Shown here piece after piece: positions 1-8,985 of a stretch of 64,000 nucleotides of DNA. The stretch is from Mycobacterium sp. OTB74 (GTDB lineage Bacteria; Actinomycetota; Actinomycetes; Mycobacteriales; Mycobacteriaceae). A program made the position numbers and the translations under genes. Each line of letters starts with the position of its first letter. The stretch's first letter is position 1. The stretch is from assembly GCF_029892685.1 (NCBI RefSeq), contig NZ_JARXVD010000016.1:1-64000 (forward strand), given 5' to 3'. The notes beneath the pieces are model-generated. The model saw only the letters and a list, made by a program, of their open reading frames with translations. It did no database searches and was not told the DNA's origin.

Positions 1-95
1 ACAATCCCCGCCCCTACGTGTGGACCAAAACCGCCAACCAAATCCTCGAATCCATCGCCAACTATTGCAGACGAATTAACGACTCAGGACACTAG
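1..95 (+). CDS. IS630-family transposase, C-terminal end only (cut by window edge)
   Basis: The frame opening at base 3 encodes 30 residues ending in a stop at 93-95. They include NPRPYVWTK, QILESIANYC and the terminal RINDSGH, which is the typical end of IS630/Tc1-type actinobacterial transposases. The catalytic DDE part lies outside the window, so intactness cannot be judged. It sits next to a second, decayed transposase, so the left edge of the window is an insertion-sequence graveyard. Confidence 0.75.
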   Translation, partial: NPRPYVWTKTANQILESIANYCRRINDSGH

Positions 96-333
96 CTAGC
101 CGTCGCCATGTGCCCGCGCGTCGTAGTGCAAAGCCCCCATGTGGGCACCAACGCATACCCATTCGGGGGACGCCATTCGGTCCGCGCATCGCTACCCTTG
201 CTGCAACCGTAAGACCTCATGGTGTGGCAATACCGGGCGCGACCAAGCAGTAACCAAACCACAGCGGAGGCGGACGCGCGGGCTGCAATCCGTGTTGATC
301 GCTTGGCCATTCGCCGGCCGGAAGGATGTCGCA

Positions 334-766
334 GTGCCCAGGGGCTATCCCAAAGAGTTTCGCGAAGACGTCATGCGTGCCGCGCGCGAGCGCGGACCGG
401 ACGTGCGGATCGAGCACGTCGCCCGGAACTTCGGGATCCATCACACGACACTCACTTCGTGGCTTCGGGCTGCCGAAGTCGATGACGGTCCCCCAATCCC
501 GTCACCTGATGTACTGCGCGAGAACCGAGACCTGAAGCGACATCTCCGGCTGCTAGAGCAAGAGAACGAGGCCCTGCGCCGGCTCGCGACCTACTTGGCA
601 CAGTTCTCATGCCGCGAAATGGCTCTACCGCCTGGTCAAAGAGTCAGCGGCTGCCTGTGCCCCAGCGGCGGTGCCGATGACGGTCTGGCGCTAGGCACTC
701 AAGTGCCACCAATAGCCTTACTACGCCTGGCTGGCCTGGCCGGTTTCCGCGGCTGAGTGGGACGGC
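334..766 (+). pseudogene. Decayed IS3-family transposase (OrfA plus start of OrfB)
   Basis: From a GTG at 334 the protein reads VPRGYPKEFREDVMRAA, then a helix-turn-helix (IEHVARNFGIHHTTLTSWLR) and a leucine-zipper-like stretch (LKRHLRLLEQENEALRRL), which is classic IS3-group OrfA. After about base 600 the frame loses similarity. A neighbouring frame continues with KWLYRLVKES and hits a stop, and a further frame at 719-766 carries YYAWLAWPVSAAEWDG, matching the start of an OrfB. At least two frameshifts and the absence of any DDE domain show a dead remnant. I saw no terminal inverted repeats. Confidence 0.7.
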
Positions 767-954
767 ACAAGCCTCACAACCGCAGACCCATCGGCCCGCA
801 ATGGCACGAACCCAACACCGACGACTTGCGCCGGCATCATCGGCGCAGAACCCCATCGGGAGACACCTTCGTACTCGCCAGGGTGACGCCATTTGGCCAG
901 TGCGCCAATACCGTTGGTACGAATCTTCACCACGAGGCTCTCGGAGGGTTTGGC

Positions 955-1656
955 ATGGAAGACTCGGGCCGACCAAGCTCACTGAAGTTCGGGCTTTGGT
1001 GCAACTGGATCTTCGTCGCACTCACCGCCGTCGGCTGGTTGGGCATCGCACATTTCTGGGCACCTGCACGGGCAGACTTTAGCCTCCAAGAAACCAAGAT
1101 CTGGTTCACCGAGACACATCACTGGGGCGTGATCGTCGGCTGCAGTCTCTTCTACATCGCCGCCGGAATACTCACTCCTGGTTCCATCGCGATGGGCCTC
1201 ATGCTCGCCAAGATCGAGGGCCGTCGGCCGCTGTGGTCACTCACCATGGCGGTGTGCGCTGCCTTCATCTCGTTGATCGTCTTTTTCAATGCGTGCGCGT
1301 GGATTGTGTCCGCTTACCGAAAAGACAGCGATGCCAGCGTCTTACAGGGCTTTAGCGACTGGGCCTGGTTCGCTTTCCTGCTCGGCTGGATTTACCTCGC
1401 TATCGAGATGTTTGCCACCGCCGCGGTGGAACTGATGGACGACCGGCCCGAGCCGATGGTTCCCCGCTGGTTCAGCTGGCTCACCATCGCTGGGGCCTTC
1501 ACCGTATTCTTTGCCGCAGGCCCAGCCTTCTTCAAAAGCGGTCCGTTCGCCTACCACGGCCTGCTGGCCTTCTACCTACCGGTCGCTGTCTGGGGCGGCT
1601 ACATCTCCCTGACGACATGGTTCATGCTGAAGGAACTCAAGCGTGCACCGTTCTAG
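955..1656 (+). CDS. Six-helix integral membrane protein of unknown function
   Basis: A 233-residue protein with about six hydrophobic helices, near residues 14-36, 57-85, 94-118, 134-157, 171-192 and 198-222, separated by short charged loops. There is no signal peptide, channel signature or catalytic motif I recognise. I chose the ATG at 955 because GGAGG lies at 943-947; the open frame extends further upstream, but that part overlaps decayed transposase sequence. It converges on the pknK-like gene and the two stop codons share the bases CTAG. Function unknown; a transporter accessory or sensor role cannot be distinguished. Confidence 0.75.
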   Translation: MEDSGRPSSLKFGLWCNWIFVALTAVGWLGIAHFWAPARADFSLQETKIWFTETHHWGVIVGCSLFYIAAGILTPGSIAMGLMLAKIEGRRPLWSLTMAVCAAFISLIVFFNACAWIVSAYRKDSDASVLQGFSDWAWFAFLLGWIYLAIEMFATAAVELMDDRPEPMVPRWFSWLTIAGAFTVFFAAGPAFFKSGPFAYHGLLAFYLPVAVWGGYISLTTWFMLKELKRAPF

Positions 1657-4600
1657 AGCGGCCCAGTCCCCTCAAGTTTCAGTACGAAATCCCGGACACT
1701 TGCCGTAGCCGTAGCATCGCCAATGTCGCCGTGGCCGGTTACGGCGTCGTGCGCCAAGCGGAGCATTACTGCGCTCTCGTCTATCAGCAATCTACTAAGT
1801 CCCAGTGCCGCACAGGTTTTCAGTGTCGGCGCAAGGATTCGGTGCGCTTGATCAGCGTTGCCGGCGACCCCAAGACACAGCGCGTACTGGAGGGTGGCCT
1901 GAAGGTGCGCACGGGGACGGTTGGCCTGGTTGATGTGTTCAACGCGCGCAAGTGCGCGTGCGCAGGCACTGCTGATTTCCTCGGGCTGTCCGCTGTTGAT
2001 AAGAAGCCTGATTTGGGCGTCCTCTCTGAATTCAGCTGTGGCATCACCGATTCCACGGAGCGGTTGGGCACCGAACGACATGACTCGCGTCACGAGCAAC
2101 GGGTCGACCGTTGGTGCAGAAATAGTCGCCAACCGGACCTGTTCATACATCAGACAAGCCTCGAGCCGAGGCAACTGCAACGCTCTGGCGATCTCGAGAC
2201 CCTCGGCTAAGCGACTGTCCGCAGCTAATTTGTCGCCGCGGGCATATTTCAATCGGGCCCCAGTTCCGAATGCCGCAAGCATGAAGTCGACGATTCCGCC
2301 TTCGGCACCGAGTTCATACGCGGCGTCGAGCAAAGGCTCTGCTTCATCGAGTTGGCCGTGCTCGTAGAGAAGCTCCCCCATCAACGATCCGGCAAGCTTG
2401 GCGCCATAGGTCGGCCGCCCTGACGGCAATAGCGCGATTCGCCGTGCGTGTCGCAGACTTGCTTCGGCGCCCGCGATATCGAGTTGTTCGTTCGCGGCGA
2501 TCGCCGCGAAGCAATATCCGTAGCTGACCGTCAGGGTCCCAGGGGTTTTCGGGTGATATCGCCGCCCCCACCTGTGCCAGCGCAGTGCGGCGTCGAAGTC
2601 CAACACGCGAAGCGAAGCAAACGAGGCGAGGTCGGCTGCGCGGCACAGAATGAAGGGGCGAAGCGAGTCCGCCCTGTCGACACATCCTTGGACTGCAGCA
2701 TCGGTCGACGCATCGACCTCGTCTCGAAGCGCAGACATCACGCTGCGAATAAGGTCTATTTCGGCCTGCAAGTCGGCGGCCTCACCTGATGGCACAGTGT
2801 CGAGGCCGAGCTCGGCCACATCGAGCGCATCCGCTACCGCCGTTGGGCGGTGCAGGATCGCGTTTGCCCATGCGACATCCACCTGCAGCCTCGGGCGCGC
2901 ATCGGCTAAGTGAGTCGGGAGTTTCGCCGCGAGCCCGATCAGCATGCTCAGCTGGGACTGTTCAAACAGATCGGTGGCTGCTTGCTGGACAACATCGACC
3001 GCCTCCCTTGTGTCACCGGCACGGAGCAGGTGATCGACAGCCTGGCTGAGCATCTGCTGCTCCGAGAACCACCGCGCAGCGGTTCGGTGCAAATCCGGTA
3101 CGCGATCCGCCGCATCACGCTCAAGTCGATGCAGAAGGTACTCGGCGAAGAGGTGGTGGTACTGAAACCATGACCCATCGGCATCAGTCCGCCATAGAAA
3201 CAGGTCGCGCTTTTCGATGTCCTCCAAGACAATTCGGCTACGCGCATTTCCGGTGAGCGCAGTCGCCAAGCCGCTACTGATCTGAGTGGTGATGCATGTC
3301 GCGAGCAAGAAATCGAGCAGATCCGATTCGAGGCTGTCGAGAACGTTCGATGCCAAATAGTCGCCTATGGCTTCATCTCGTCCCGACAGCCGCGCGATGA
3401 GTGCGCCGGGGTCGCTGTGATCACGGAGCGACAACGACACGAGTTGTAACGCCGCGGCCCATCCATCGGTGCAGTCATCCAGTTCGGCAACGTTGGCCGT
3501 GGTGAGGTCGAGACCGCACTGATCAACGAGCAGCGCTCTGGATTCGGCGACATCAAATTTGAGCAGCGACGCATCGATTTCGACGAGCTCGCCCTGAACT
3601 CGCAACGTACTGAGCGGAAGTCCGGTGTGGGTACGACTGGCGACAACCACATGCAGGTGGTGACAACAGTTCTCGAGGAGATAGGCCAGTGCGTTCCTGG
3701 TTTCAGGATTGTCGACGCGATGCCAGTCATCGATCACCAACACCAAGGTCTGCTTGTCTTCGTGCAACGTGTCGATTAGGGCGTTGAAGACATAAAGCTG
3801 TGCATCTTCCAGATGCCCCTCGAATTCTTGCTGCAGGGCATCAGCCAGGTCCGGCATGGCGAGCCGAATCGCACCGATCAGGTGGGAAACAAACCAGACT
3901 GAGTTGTTGTCGTCTCTGTCAATCGCCAGCCAAGCGCCCTTGAGGTCCTGCCGAACCAGCGTTTCGCCCCACTGCGCGGCCAGAGTGCTCTTTCCGTAGC
4001 CGGCGGGCGCATGGATGAGGACCAGCTTAGGTCTTCGCCCGGAGCCGAGACGCTCGAGAAGTCGCCGCCTCGGCACCGTCGGACGATTGAATGTCGGCGG
4101 CCGATTCCGCGCGGGCGGCGTCGACGGGTAATTCGACCGCCGCTTCTCGCTCGGCTCGGTCGGCCGCGAGCCGAGCGCCCCGGAGTGGTCTGCACCAAGG
4201 CTCGCGGACAATCCTTCGGATTCTTGCTCGGGCTGCGGCAATTCCAGCGGAACTTCGCCAATTTTGAGGTCGATCTGCGCGCCCGCCGCGCGCAGAACGT
4301 CCCCGTACTCGCGGACCGAGCTGGGGCGAAGTGAGGGATCAGCATTCAACCCGAGTTCGATAGCCGAGCACACGGCGTCGTCGATCCCTTTCGGACGGAG
4401 GTCAGGGATCGGGCCGGCCAGCACGCGACGGGCGAATGCAATGGGGTTTTCGCCTCGCTCATATTGAAATGGCGGATGGCTGCACAGCAGCGTGAACAAC
4501 GTCGCCGCGAGGCTGTAGATATCGGCTGTCGCTGACGGAGCACTTCCCTCGAACAGCTCTGGCGCTGTGTAAGACGGCGACCCAACGACGATATTGGCAG

Positions 4601-5144
4601 CGGTTTCTCTGCCGCCCGCGATGCGTGCGATGCCGAAGTCACATAGCTGCGGTTCGCCGTACGCCGACAGCAAGATGTTGGAGGGCTTGACATCTCGGTG
4701 GAGAACACCAGCGCGATGGGCGGTTTCGAGAGCTCCGGCCAACCGCACCCCGACCGCCAGCGCCTCGCTTACGGCAAGGGGGCCGTGACCTTTGATCCAG
4801 GCGTCGAGTGTGTTGCGGCTCAGGTACGGCATGACGATGAATGGCCGCCCAGTGAAGGTCAGACCACTGTGCAGCACAGGGACGATATTCGGGTGGCCGG
4901 AGACCCGGCCCATGGCCCGCTGCTCGCATTCGAAACGTTCGACGTCGACATCGTCCTGATCAGAATTGAGCACCTTGATTGCGACGAAGCGGTCCAGTGA
5001 CGGCTCCCGGCACCGATAGACAACGCCGAATCCACCCCGGCCGATCGCCTCAGCATCGTGGTAGCCCTCCGCTTCGAGTTCGGCGACGATGCCGGTGGCG
5101 AGGCTGTGTTGAGTGACGTCAGGATTGGACACGTTCAGTCGCAT
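1653..5144 (-). CDS. pknK: PknK-like serine/threonine kinase with MalT-type ATPase and helical repeat region
   Basis: 1163 residues. Residues about 30-290 form a Hanks kinase: glycine loop GRGGFGVVY (35-43), K57 in VAIKV, HRD at 149-151 with KPSN, DFG at 169-171, and APE near 194. A proline-rich linker follows, then a STAND/MalT-like NTPase with P-loop APAGYGKST (379-387) and a Walker B near LVLVIDDWH. The rest is helical TPR-like sequence. I see no C-terminal LuxR helix-turn-helix. This order matches mycobacterial PknK, a cytosolic kinase reported to phosphorylate transcription regulators and slow growth. It lies 72 bp downstream of the mce operon on the same strand, so it may be co-transcribed. 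There is no VirS-like AraC regulator nearby, unlike the M. tuberculosis locus. Confidence 0.9.
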   Translation of the reverse strand: MRLNVSNPDVTQHSLATGIVAELEAEGYHDAEAIGRGGFGVVYRCREPSLDRFVAIKVLNSDQDDVDVERFECEQRAMGRVSGHPNIVPVLHSGLTFTGRPFIVMPYLSRNTLDAWIKGHGPLAVSEALAVGVRLAGALETAHRAGVLHRDVKPSNILLSAYGEPQLCDFGIARIAGGRETAANIVVGSPSYTAPELFEGSAPSATADIYSLAATLFTLLCSHPPFQYERGENPIAFARRVLAGPIPDLRPKGIDDAVCSAIELGLNADPSLRPSSVREYGDVLRAAGAQIDLKIGEVPLELPQPEQESEGLSASLGADHSGALGSRPTEPSEKRRSNYPSTPPARNRPPTFNRPTVPRRRLLERLGSGRRPKLVLIHAPAGYGKSTLAAQWGETLVRQDLKGAWLAIDRDDNNSVWFVSHLIGAIRLAMPDLADALQQEFEGHLEDAQLYVFNALIDTLHEDKQTLVLVIDDWHRVDNPETRNALAYLLENCCHHLHVVVASRTHTGLPLSTLRVQGELVEIDASLLKFDVAESRALLVDQCGLDLTTANVAELDDCTDGWAAALQLVSLSLRDHSDPGALIARLSGRDEAIGDYLASNVLDSLESDLLDFLLATCITTQISSGLATALTGNARSRIVLEDIEKRDLFLWRTDADGSWFQYHHLFAEYLLHRLERDAADRVPDLHRTAARWFSEQQMLSQAVDHLLRAGDTREAVDVVQQAATDLFEQSQLSMLIGLAAKLPTHLADARPRLQVDVAWANAILHRPTAVADALDVAELGLDTVPSGEAADLQAEIDLIRSVMSALRDEVDASTDAAVQGCVDRADSLRPFILCRAADLASFASLRVLDFDAALRWHRWGRRYHPKTPGTLTVSYGYCFAAIAANEQLDIAGAEASLRHARRIALLPSGRPTYGAKLAGSLMGELLYEHGQLDEAEPLLDAAYELGAEGGIVDFMLAAFGTGARLKYARGDKLAADSRLAEGLEIARALQLPRLEACLMYEQVRLATISAPTVDPLLVTRVMSFGAQPLRGIGDATAEFREDAQIRLLINSGQPEEISSACARALARVEHINQANRPRAHLQATLQYALCLGVAGNADQAHRILAPTLKTCAALGLSRLLIDESAVMLRLAHDAVTGHGDIGDATATASVRDFVLKLEGTGPL

Positions 5145-5216
5145 TCGTTGCCGGCTACCAAAGGTATTCCGACTGGCCTGACAGCCATTGTCCCTGATCG
5201 CCGCGAATCTGCAGCC

Positions 5217-5882
5217 CTATTGAGGCGGATATGCAGGCGGCGGGTACACGCCGCGCAAGATCCACGGGAACCAGTTGATACCTGTCTCGAGTTCGTCGCT
5301 GCCGTCATAGTCCGGGTCCGGATCCAACGGCACGTTGGGCTGCAGCACTACCGGAGATGGCAATCCCACGTTGGCGGCCAACGGGGTCTGGTCATCGGGT
5401 TTCTCGGGCTGTCCATACACCGCGACAACCACGGTTCGATCAAGACTGTTCTCGGACCACACTCCGATTTGAGTGTTCGCGCAGTTGGCCATGATCCCGT
5501 GGGCGACCGGGTCGTTGTACCACCGGTTGATCAAATCGACGCCGCTGATCGCTATCGCCGGATTGATCGCAATGGTTTCGGCAACCACGCCGCGGTAGCC
5601 GGCGGCCTGAGCCCGGCCCGCCGGATTTGACCCGTCCGAACCCACGTCACCATCGAGGTCGCGGTTGTTGAGCACGTCTCTGGCGTGCCATTCGGCGGCT
5701 TGCTGCAGTTGCAGGTTGATTTTCACGTCATTGGTGCATCCCGCTTGATGCTGAACGGTGAACACATTGGCGACCACGCTGTTGTTAAGCCGTGAATTGT
5801 CCGCGTGTGCCATCGGCGCGGCCGCGACTGCGCCCACGGTCAAAGCAGCTGCAGCGGGCGCGACGAGCGAGCGGTAGCGCAT
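5217..5882 (-). CDS. Secreted CAP (SCP/PR1)-domain protein at the end of the mce operon
   Basis: 221 residues from an ATG preceded by AAAGGAG at good spacing; an in-frame upstream start would overlap the previous gene. The N-terminus (RYRSL, then an alanine-rich hydrophobic run ending in AHA-D) is a Sec signal peptide. The mature part has CAP-like features: an early helix LQQAAEWHARDVL, a W-Y-N-D-P-x-A-H segment, and VVVAVYGQ near the C-terminus, followed by a proline-rich tail. It is the last gene of the mce operon, 16 bp after the DUF732 gene. As I recall, the M. tuberculosis mce3 operon ends with a protein of the same size, supporting an mce3-type assignment. Biochemical role unknown. Confidence 0.75.
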   Translation of the reverse strand: MRYRSLVAPAAAALTVGAVAAAPMAHADNSRLNNSVVANVFTVQHQAGCTNDVKINLQLQQAAEWHARDVLNNRDLDGDVGSDGSNPAGRAQAAGYRGVVAETIAINPAIAISGVDLINRWYNDPVAHGIMANCANTQIGVWSENSLDRTVVVAVYGQPEKPDDQTPLAANVGLPSPVVLQPNVPLDPDPDYDGSDELETGINWFPWILRGVYPPPAYPPQ

Positions 5883-5898
5883 GTCCGTCTCCTTTCTG

Positions 5899-6267
5899 TC
5901 AGGGTGCAACGCCCGGTGGCGACTGGTAGTGAACGGCCGAATTCCGCAATTGCCAGATCTGTGCCGGACAGAGTTCGTTGGTGGCCTGTGAAATCAGATA
6001 AGAGGCCTGGTAATCGTCGGACGTACTGAAGTCGGCCCGCACATCGCCCATGATCTGCGCGAAGGTGTGGCCTTGCTGCAGCTTGTCGCAGATACCGTTT
6101 CCGTACGCCAAGGCGGCGTCGGCGTTGGGAAAGTTATAGCCGGGCCGCACTTGGACGTTGAAGAGATAGGCCACCACGTCAGCGCGAGCGAATGGCGCGG
6201 CCACCGTCACACCGAGTAGGGCGGCGCACAATACGGATGCACTGCCCACGGACCGTCTGAGCATCAT
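5899..6267 (-). CDS. Small secreted DUF732-like protein
   Basis: 122 residues from the ATG at 6267, 7 bp after the stop of the upstream Mce-associated gene. Alternative start 6264 follows directly. A signal peptide (MMLRRSVGSASVLCAALLG ending near FARAD) is followed by a short mature domain with two cysteines (GICDKL and ELCPAQ). The repeated aromatic/alanine spacing resembles DUF732 proteins such as those common in mycobacterial secretomes. It is the eleventh gene of the operon, so it is probably exported with the Mce complex. No enzymatic motif is visible. Assignment to DUF732 rests on the cysteine pair, size and context. Confidence 0.7.
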   Translation of the reverse strand: MMLRRSVGSASVLCAALLGVTVAAPFARADVVAYLFNVQVRPGYNFPNADAALAYGNGICDKLQQGHTFAQIMGDVRADFSTSDDYQASYLISQATNELCPAQIWQLRNSAVHYQSPPGVAP

Positions 6268-6274
6268 GGCCTGC

Positions 6275-6892
6275 TCACTCCGGATCGAATCCGGAGACAA
6301 GCCACCGACCGTTGATCTTGTCCAGCGTGACGCGCACGCTGGACGCTGTATTGGTGGGCGCGTCCTTGCCGATGAGAACCGTCTGGTTCACAAACAGCAG
6401 GACGACGGCGTGGTCGGCGGTGGCCGACGCCGATGCCGCTGCTGGGACTGTGGCAACCGCGGAAATCTCTTTCTGCTTCGCTCCTGGGATCACTACGTCG
6501 TGAGTGAGCTTTGTGTAGGAATCCAGGAATGTCCCAGTCAGCCGGGTCTGTGCCGCCTCGAGGTCCTGCTGTACCGTGTCGTGCCGATAGGACAGCAAGG
6601 CGATCGTGCTGTCAGTGGCGGCGCGCACTGAATCCGCACGTGCGGTAGTCGCATCGCGCGCCGAGGCGTCTTGAAATTTCATGAAACCTGCGGCCGCTGC
6701 CAGCAGCATCACCAAAACCGGCAGTACCCCAAGCACAATCACCTTGGACCAACGGGTGCCGTGCCCGGTGCTCACCGGTTGGTCATCGTGACCGGATTCA
6801 TCGATTTCTTGGGATTCACCCTCCGCCTCGATGTCGTCGATGTTCACTTCCTGTGCCTCCTCGTCGGGCTGGACCTTCAGCGGCGACCTCAT
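6275..6892 (-). CDS. Mce-associated membrane protein (Mam/Mas type), second copy
   Basis: 205 residues starting at the ATG at 6892, which overlaps the previous stop in an ATGA arrangement; the frame is open further upstream but only over the neighbouring gene. An acidic cytoplasmic N-terminus of about 50 residues precedes one transmembrane helix (VIVLGVLPVLVMLLAAAAGF). A periplasmic NTF2/SnoaL-like domain follows, with the pattern RADSVRAATDSTIALLSYRHDT typical of Mce-associated proteins, ending in INGRWLVSGFDP. These proteins accompany MceA-F in the cell envelope and are needed for transporter stability in mce1 and mce4. It pairs with the homologous gene immediately upstream. Confidence 0.85.
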   Translation of the reverse strand: MRSPLKVQPDEEAQEVNIDDIEAEGESQEIDESGHDDQPVSTGHGTRWSKVIVLGVLPVLVMLLAAAAGFMKFQDASARDATTARADSVRAATDSTIALLSYRHDTVQQDLEAAQTRLTGTFLDSYTKLTHDVVIPGAKQKEISAVATVPAAASASATADHAVVLLFVNQTVLIGKDAPTNTASSVRVTLDKINGRWLVSGFDPE

Positions 6893-7503
6893 GGGACGAA
6901 CTCGACGTTCGAGACTTTGATCTGATCGCCCACCTTCTGAACGGCGATTCGCATCCGCCAAGATCGCGGATCCTGTTTGGGTGCACCGGCATTCGACGTC
7001 TGCACACCGACAGCCACCAACACCTGCGCCGTGTCACCGTCCTGCGATTCGATGCCCGCTTCGCTGACGGTGCCGACCGAGGACGATTTCGCTTGCTTGA
7101 CCACGTCGATGAAGGGCTTCGACCGTGCGGCGAAATCGTCACGGAACTGTCCGGTGGCCCCGTCCAGAATGCGCTGCACATCGGCGTCTGCCTTCTGCCA
7201 GTCGATCGTCGTCAGGTTCAATGCACCCTGCCTCGCTGCGGCGAGAAATTGGGTCCGCTGGACCTGGACCTGACTCGACTGATGGGCGCGATATCCGAAC
7301 CACCCGATCAGGGCGGCCAGTACGACGGCAGCGGCCAGGCAGACGAGCGCCGCGGTCCTCAGGACACTCCTGGGCTTCTTGGCCTTCGTGACCGACTGCT
7401 CGGGTTCATCGTCCGACTCGGGCGAGTCAGCTTCCGGCACGCACTCGACGACATCGTCGTCGATAGCAACATCCGGCTCAGCTTCTTTTTGTTCCACTTG
7501 CAT
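6889..7503 (-). CDS. Mce-associated membrane protein (Mam/Mas type), first copy
   Basis: 204 residues with an excellent ribosome site (AAAGGAGG seven bases before ATG). It has a very acidic N-terminal 40 residues, a basic patch (KAKKPR), one transmembrane helix (TAALVCLAAAVVLAALIGW) and a periplasmic domain with AARQGALNLTTIDWQKADADVQRILDG-type spacing. The C-terminus ends RMRIAVQKVGDQIKVSNVEFVP as in other Mam proteins. It lies 30 bp downstream of mceF. Together with the next gene it forms the usual mam pair that anchors or stabilises Mce hexamers; the sequence shows membership of the family but not which Mce subunits it contacts. Confidence 0.87.
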   Translation of the reverse strand: MQVEQKEAEPDVAIDDDVVECVPEADSPESDDEPEQSVTKAKKPRSVLRTAALVCLAAAVVLAALIGWFGYRAHQSSQVQVQRTQFLAAARQGALNLTTIDWQKADADVQRILDGATGQFRDDFAARSKPFIDVVKQAKSSSVGTVSEAGIESQDGDTAQVLVAVGVQTSNAGAPKQDPRSWRMRIAVQKVGDQIKVSNVEFVP

Positions 7504-7533
7504 GTCGCCTCCTTTCGAGATTGGTCACGGTTG

Positions 7534-8985
7534 CTAATTTGCGGGCGGCACGAGCATCGATTGCCATGTCTTGTCTTTCGGCGCGCTGTGGGACAGGTCG
7601 GACTGCCTGTATTGGCGGCCGTCCGATCCCATGTACGTACCGGTTGCCGGGTCGTATTCGGCTGCGGCGATGGCCGTCGGCTCCGGGGCGGGCGCGGCCT
7701 GCGGCGGTGATCCCGGCGGCAGTTGCGGAATGTCCTGACCGGTCCACGTCGCGTTCGGGTCGCCCTTCCAGTTATTGCCATCGTTGAGCGGCACGTACTG
7801 CTCGTCGCTCTCACATAGCTTCACGGTGGGGGCGCGTTTGCCGGGTCGTGTTTCGCACGGGATGTTCTTCGCGCCGCGTACGTTGAACTGCCCATCCTGC
7901 GGAGTCCGGCAGTAGACATCACCGGTTGGTCGTTCCGGGTAGTCCTCGAAGCTGGGCACTCGCATCTGTTGAGCCGGCAGAAACCCGGTGGTGCAGGGAG
8001 GCGGCAGATTGATGTTGAGGTTGAAGCTGAGGTAAGCACCCCGGTAGGCCTGCTTGGTGTTCATGTTCGCCAAGATGGAGCCTTGACTGAACTCAGTCAT
8101 TCGGGGCAGCAGCACCAAGAGCTGTTCGACGTCGTTCTGGTAGGTGAGCGCTACTCGTCCGACGCTGACCAGATTCGCCAGCACAATTGGGAGGGTCGGC
8201 TGCAGCCGCTCGATCAGTTGGCGGACCTCGCCCAGCGCGGGGGCGCCCTTTTCGAGGACGCCAGCCACGGCCTGGTCATGATTCTTTAGTTCGCTGGTGA
8301 CCGTGGCCAGGTGGGCAGCCCATCCCTGGATCTCTGCTGACGTGTCGACCTGCGAATTGAGCACCGGCTGCGATTTGTCGATGAGTGTGATGAGGGGATC
8401 GAGGTTCTTATGGGCATCGATTGCGAGGTCCGATCCCCCTTTGATGATGCGGGACAGTTCCGGACCCAACCCACCCACAGCGGTGTACGACTCGTCGATG
8501 ACGGTCTTGAGGTTGTCGTGCGGTAATGCCTTCAGGCCGGTGTTCACCTGGTCCAGCACCGCGTTGATGTCCTGGGGCGCCGAGGTGGCAGATTGAGGAA
8601 TAACGTCGCCGTCCTTTAGTGGCGCCGATGAACTGTTGCGGGGTATCAACTCGACGTACTGCTCGCCGATCGCCGTTTGACTACGGACGTTGGCTTTCAG
8701 ATCTGACGGGATACGGAAGTCAGATTTCAGGGATAACACGGCTTCCACACCGGTATTGGTGAGGTGTACCGATTTGATCAGCCCAACTTCAGTACCGCGA
8801 TACGTCACATTGCCGCGTGCGTAGAGCCCGCTGGCTTCCGGTAATTCCATCTTCACCGTGTACGTGCCGACACCGAACAGCCAGGAAGGCAGCTTGAGGT
8901 AATTGACCGACATCAGTGTCAATGCCACAAGCGCTATGGCCAGAAAGATGGCCAGCTGAATCTTCGTTCGTCTATGTAGGTGCAT
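7534..8985 (-). CDS. mceF: MceF subunit of the Mce lipid transporter
   Basis: 483 residues. It has an N-terminal transmembrane helix (IQLAIFLAIALVALTLM), then an MlaD/MCE domain (KMELPEASGLYARGNVTYRG, GEQYVELIP) and a long helical region that in Mce proteins builds the needle. The C-terminal third is cysteine- and proline-containing low-complexity sequence. The ATG directly follows the mceE stop (TAAATG). It would sit in the inner membrane with its bulk in the periplasm. It is longer than I recall for M. tuberculosis Mce3F, mostly through the tail. Position and the missing lipobox distinguish it from MceE. Confidence 0.92.
   Translation of the reverse strand: MHLHRRTKIQLAIFLAIALVALTLMSVNYLKLPSWLFGVGTYTVKMELPEASGLYARGNVTYRGTEVGLIKSVHLTNTGVEAVLSLKSDFRIPSDLKANVRSQTAIGEQYVELIPRNSSSAPLKDGDVIPQSATSAPQDINAVLDQVNTGLKALPHDNLKTVIDESYTAVGGLGPELSRIIKGGSDLAIDAHKNLDPLITLIDKSQPVLNSQVDTSAEIQGWAAHLATVTSELKNHDQAVAGVLEKGAPALGEVRQLIERLQPTLPIVLANLVSVGRVALTYQNDVEQLLVLLPRMTEFSQGSILANMNTKQAYRGAYLSFNLNINLPPPCTTGFLPAQQMRVPSFEDYPERPTGDVYCRTPQDGQFNVRGAKNIPCETRPGKRAPTVKLCESDEQYVPLNDGNNWKGDPNATWTGQDIPQLPPGSPPQAAPAPEPTAIAAAEYDPATGTYMGSDGRQYRQSDLSHSAPKDKTWQSMLVPPAN

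Noticed and set aside
5058-5630. 190-codon plus-strand frame over the pknK/CAP boundary
   Set aside because: Antisense shadow of two well-supported genes, with no ribosome site or family resemblance.
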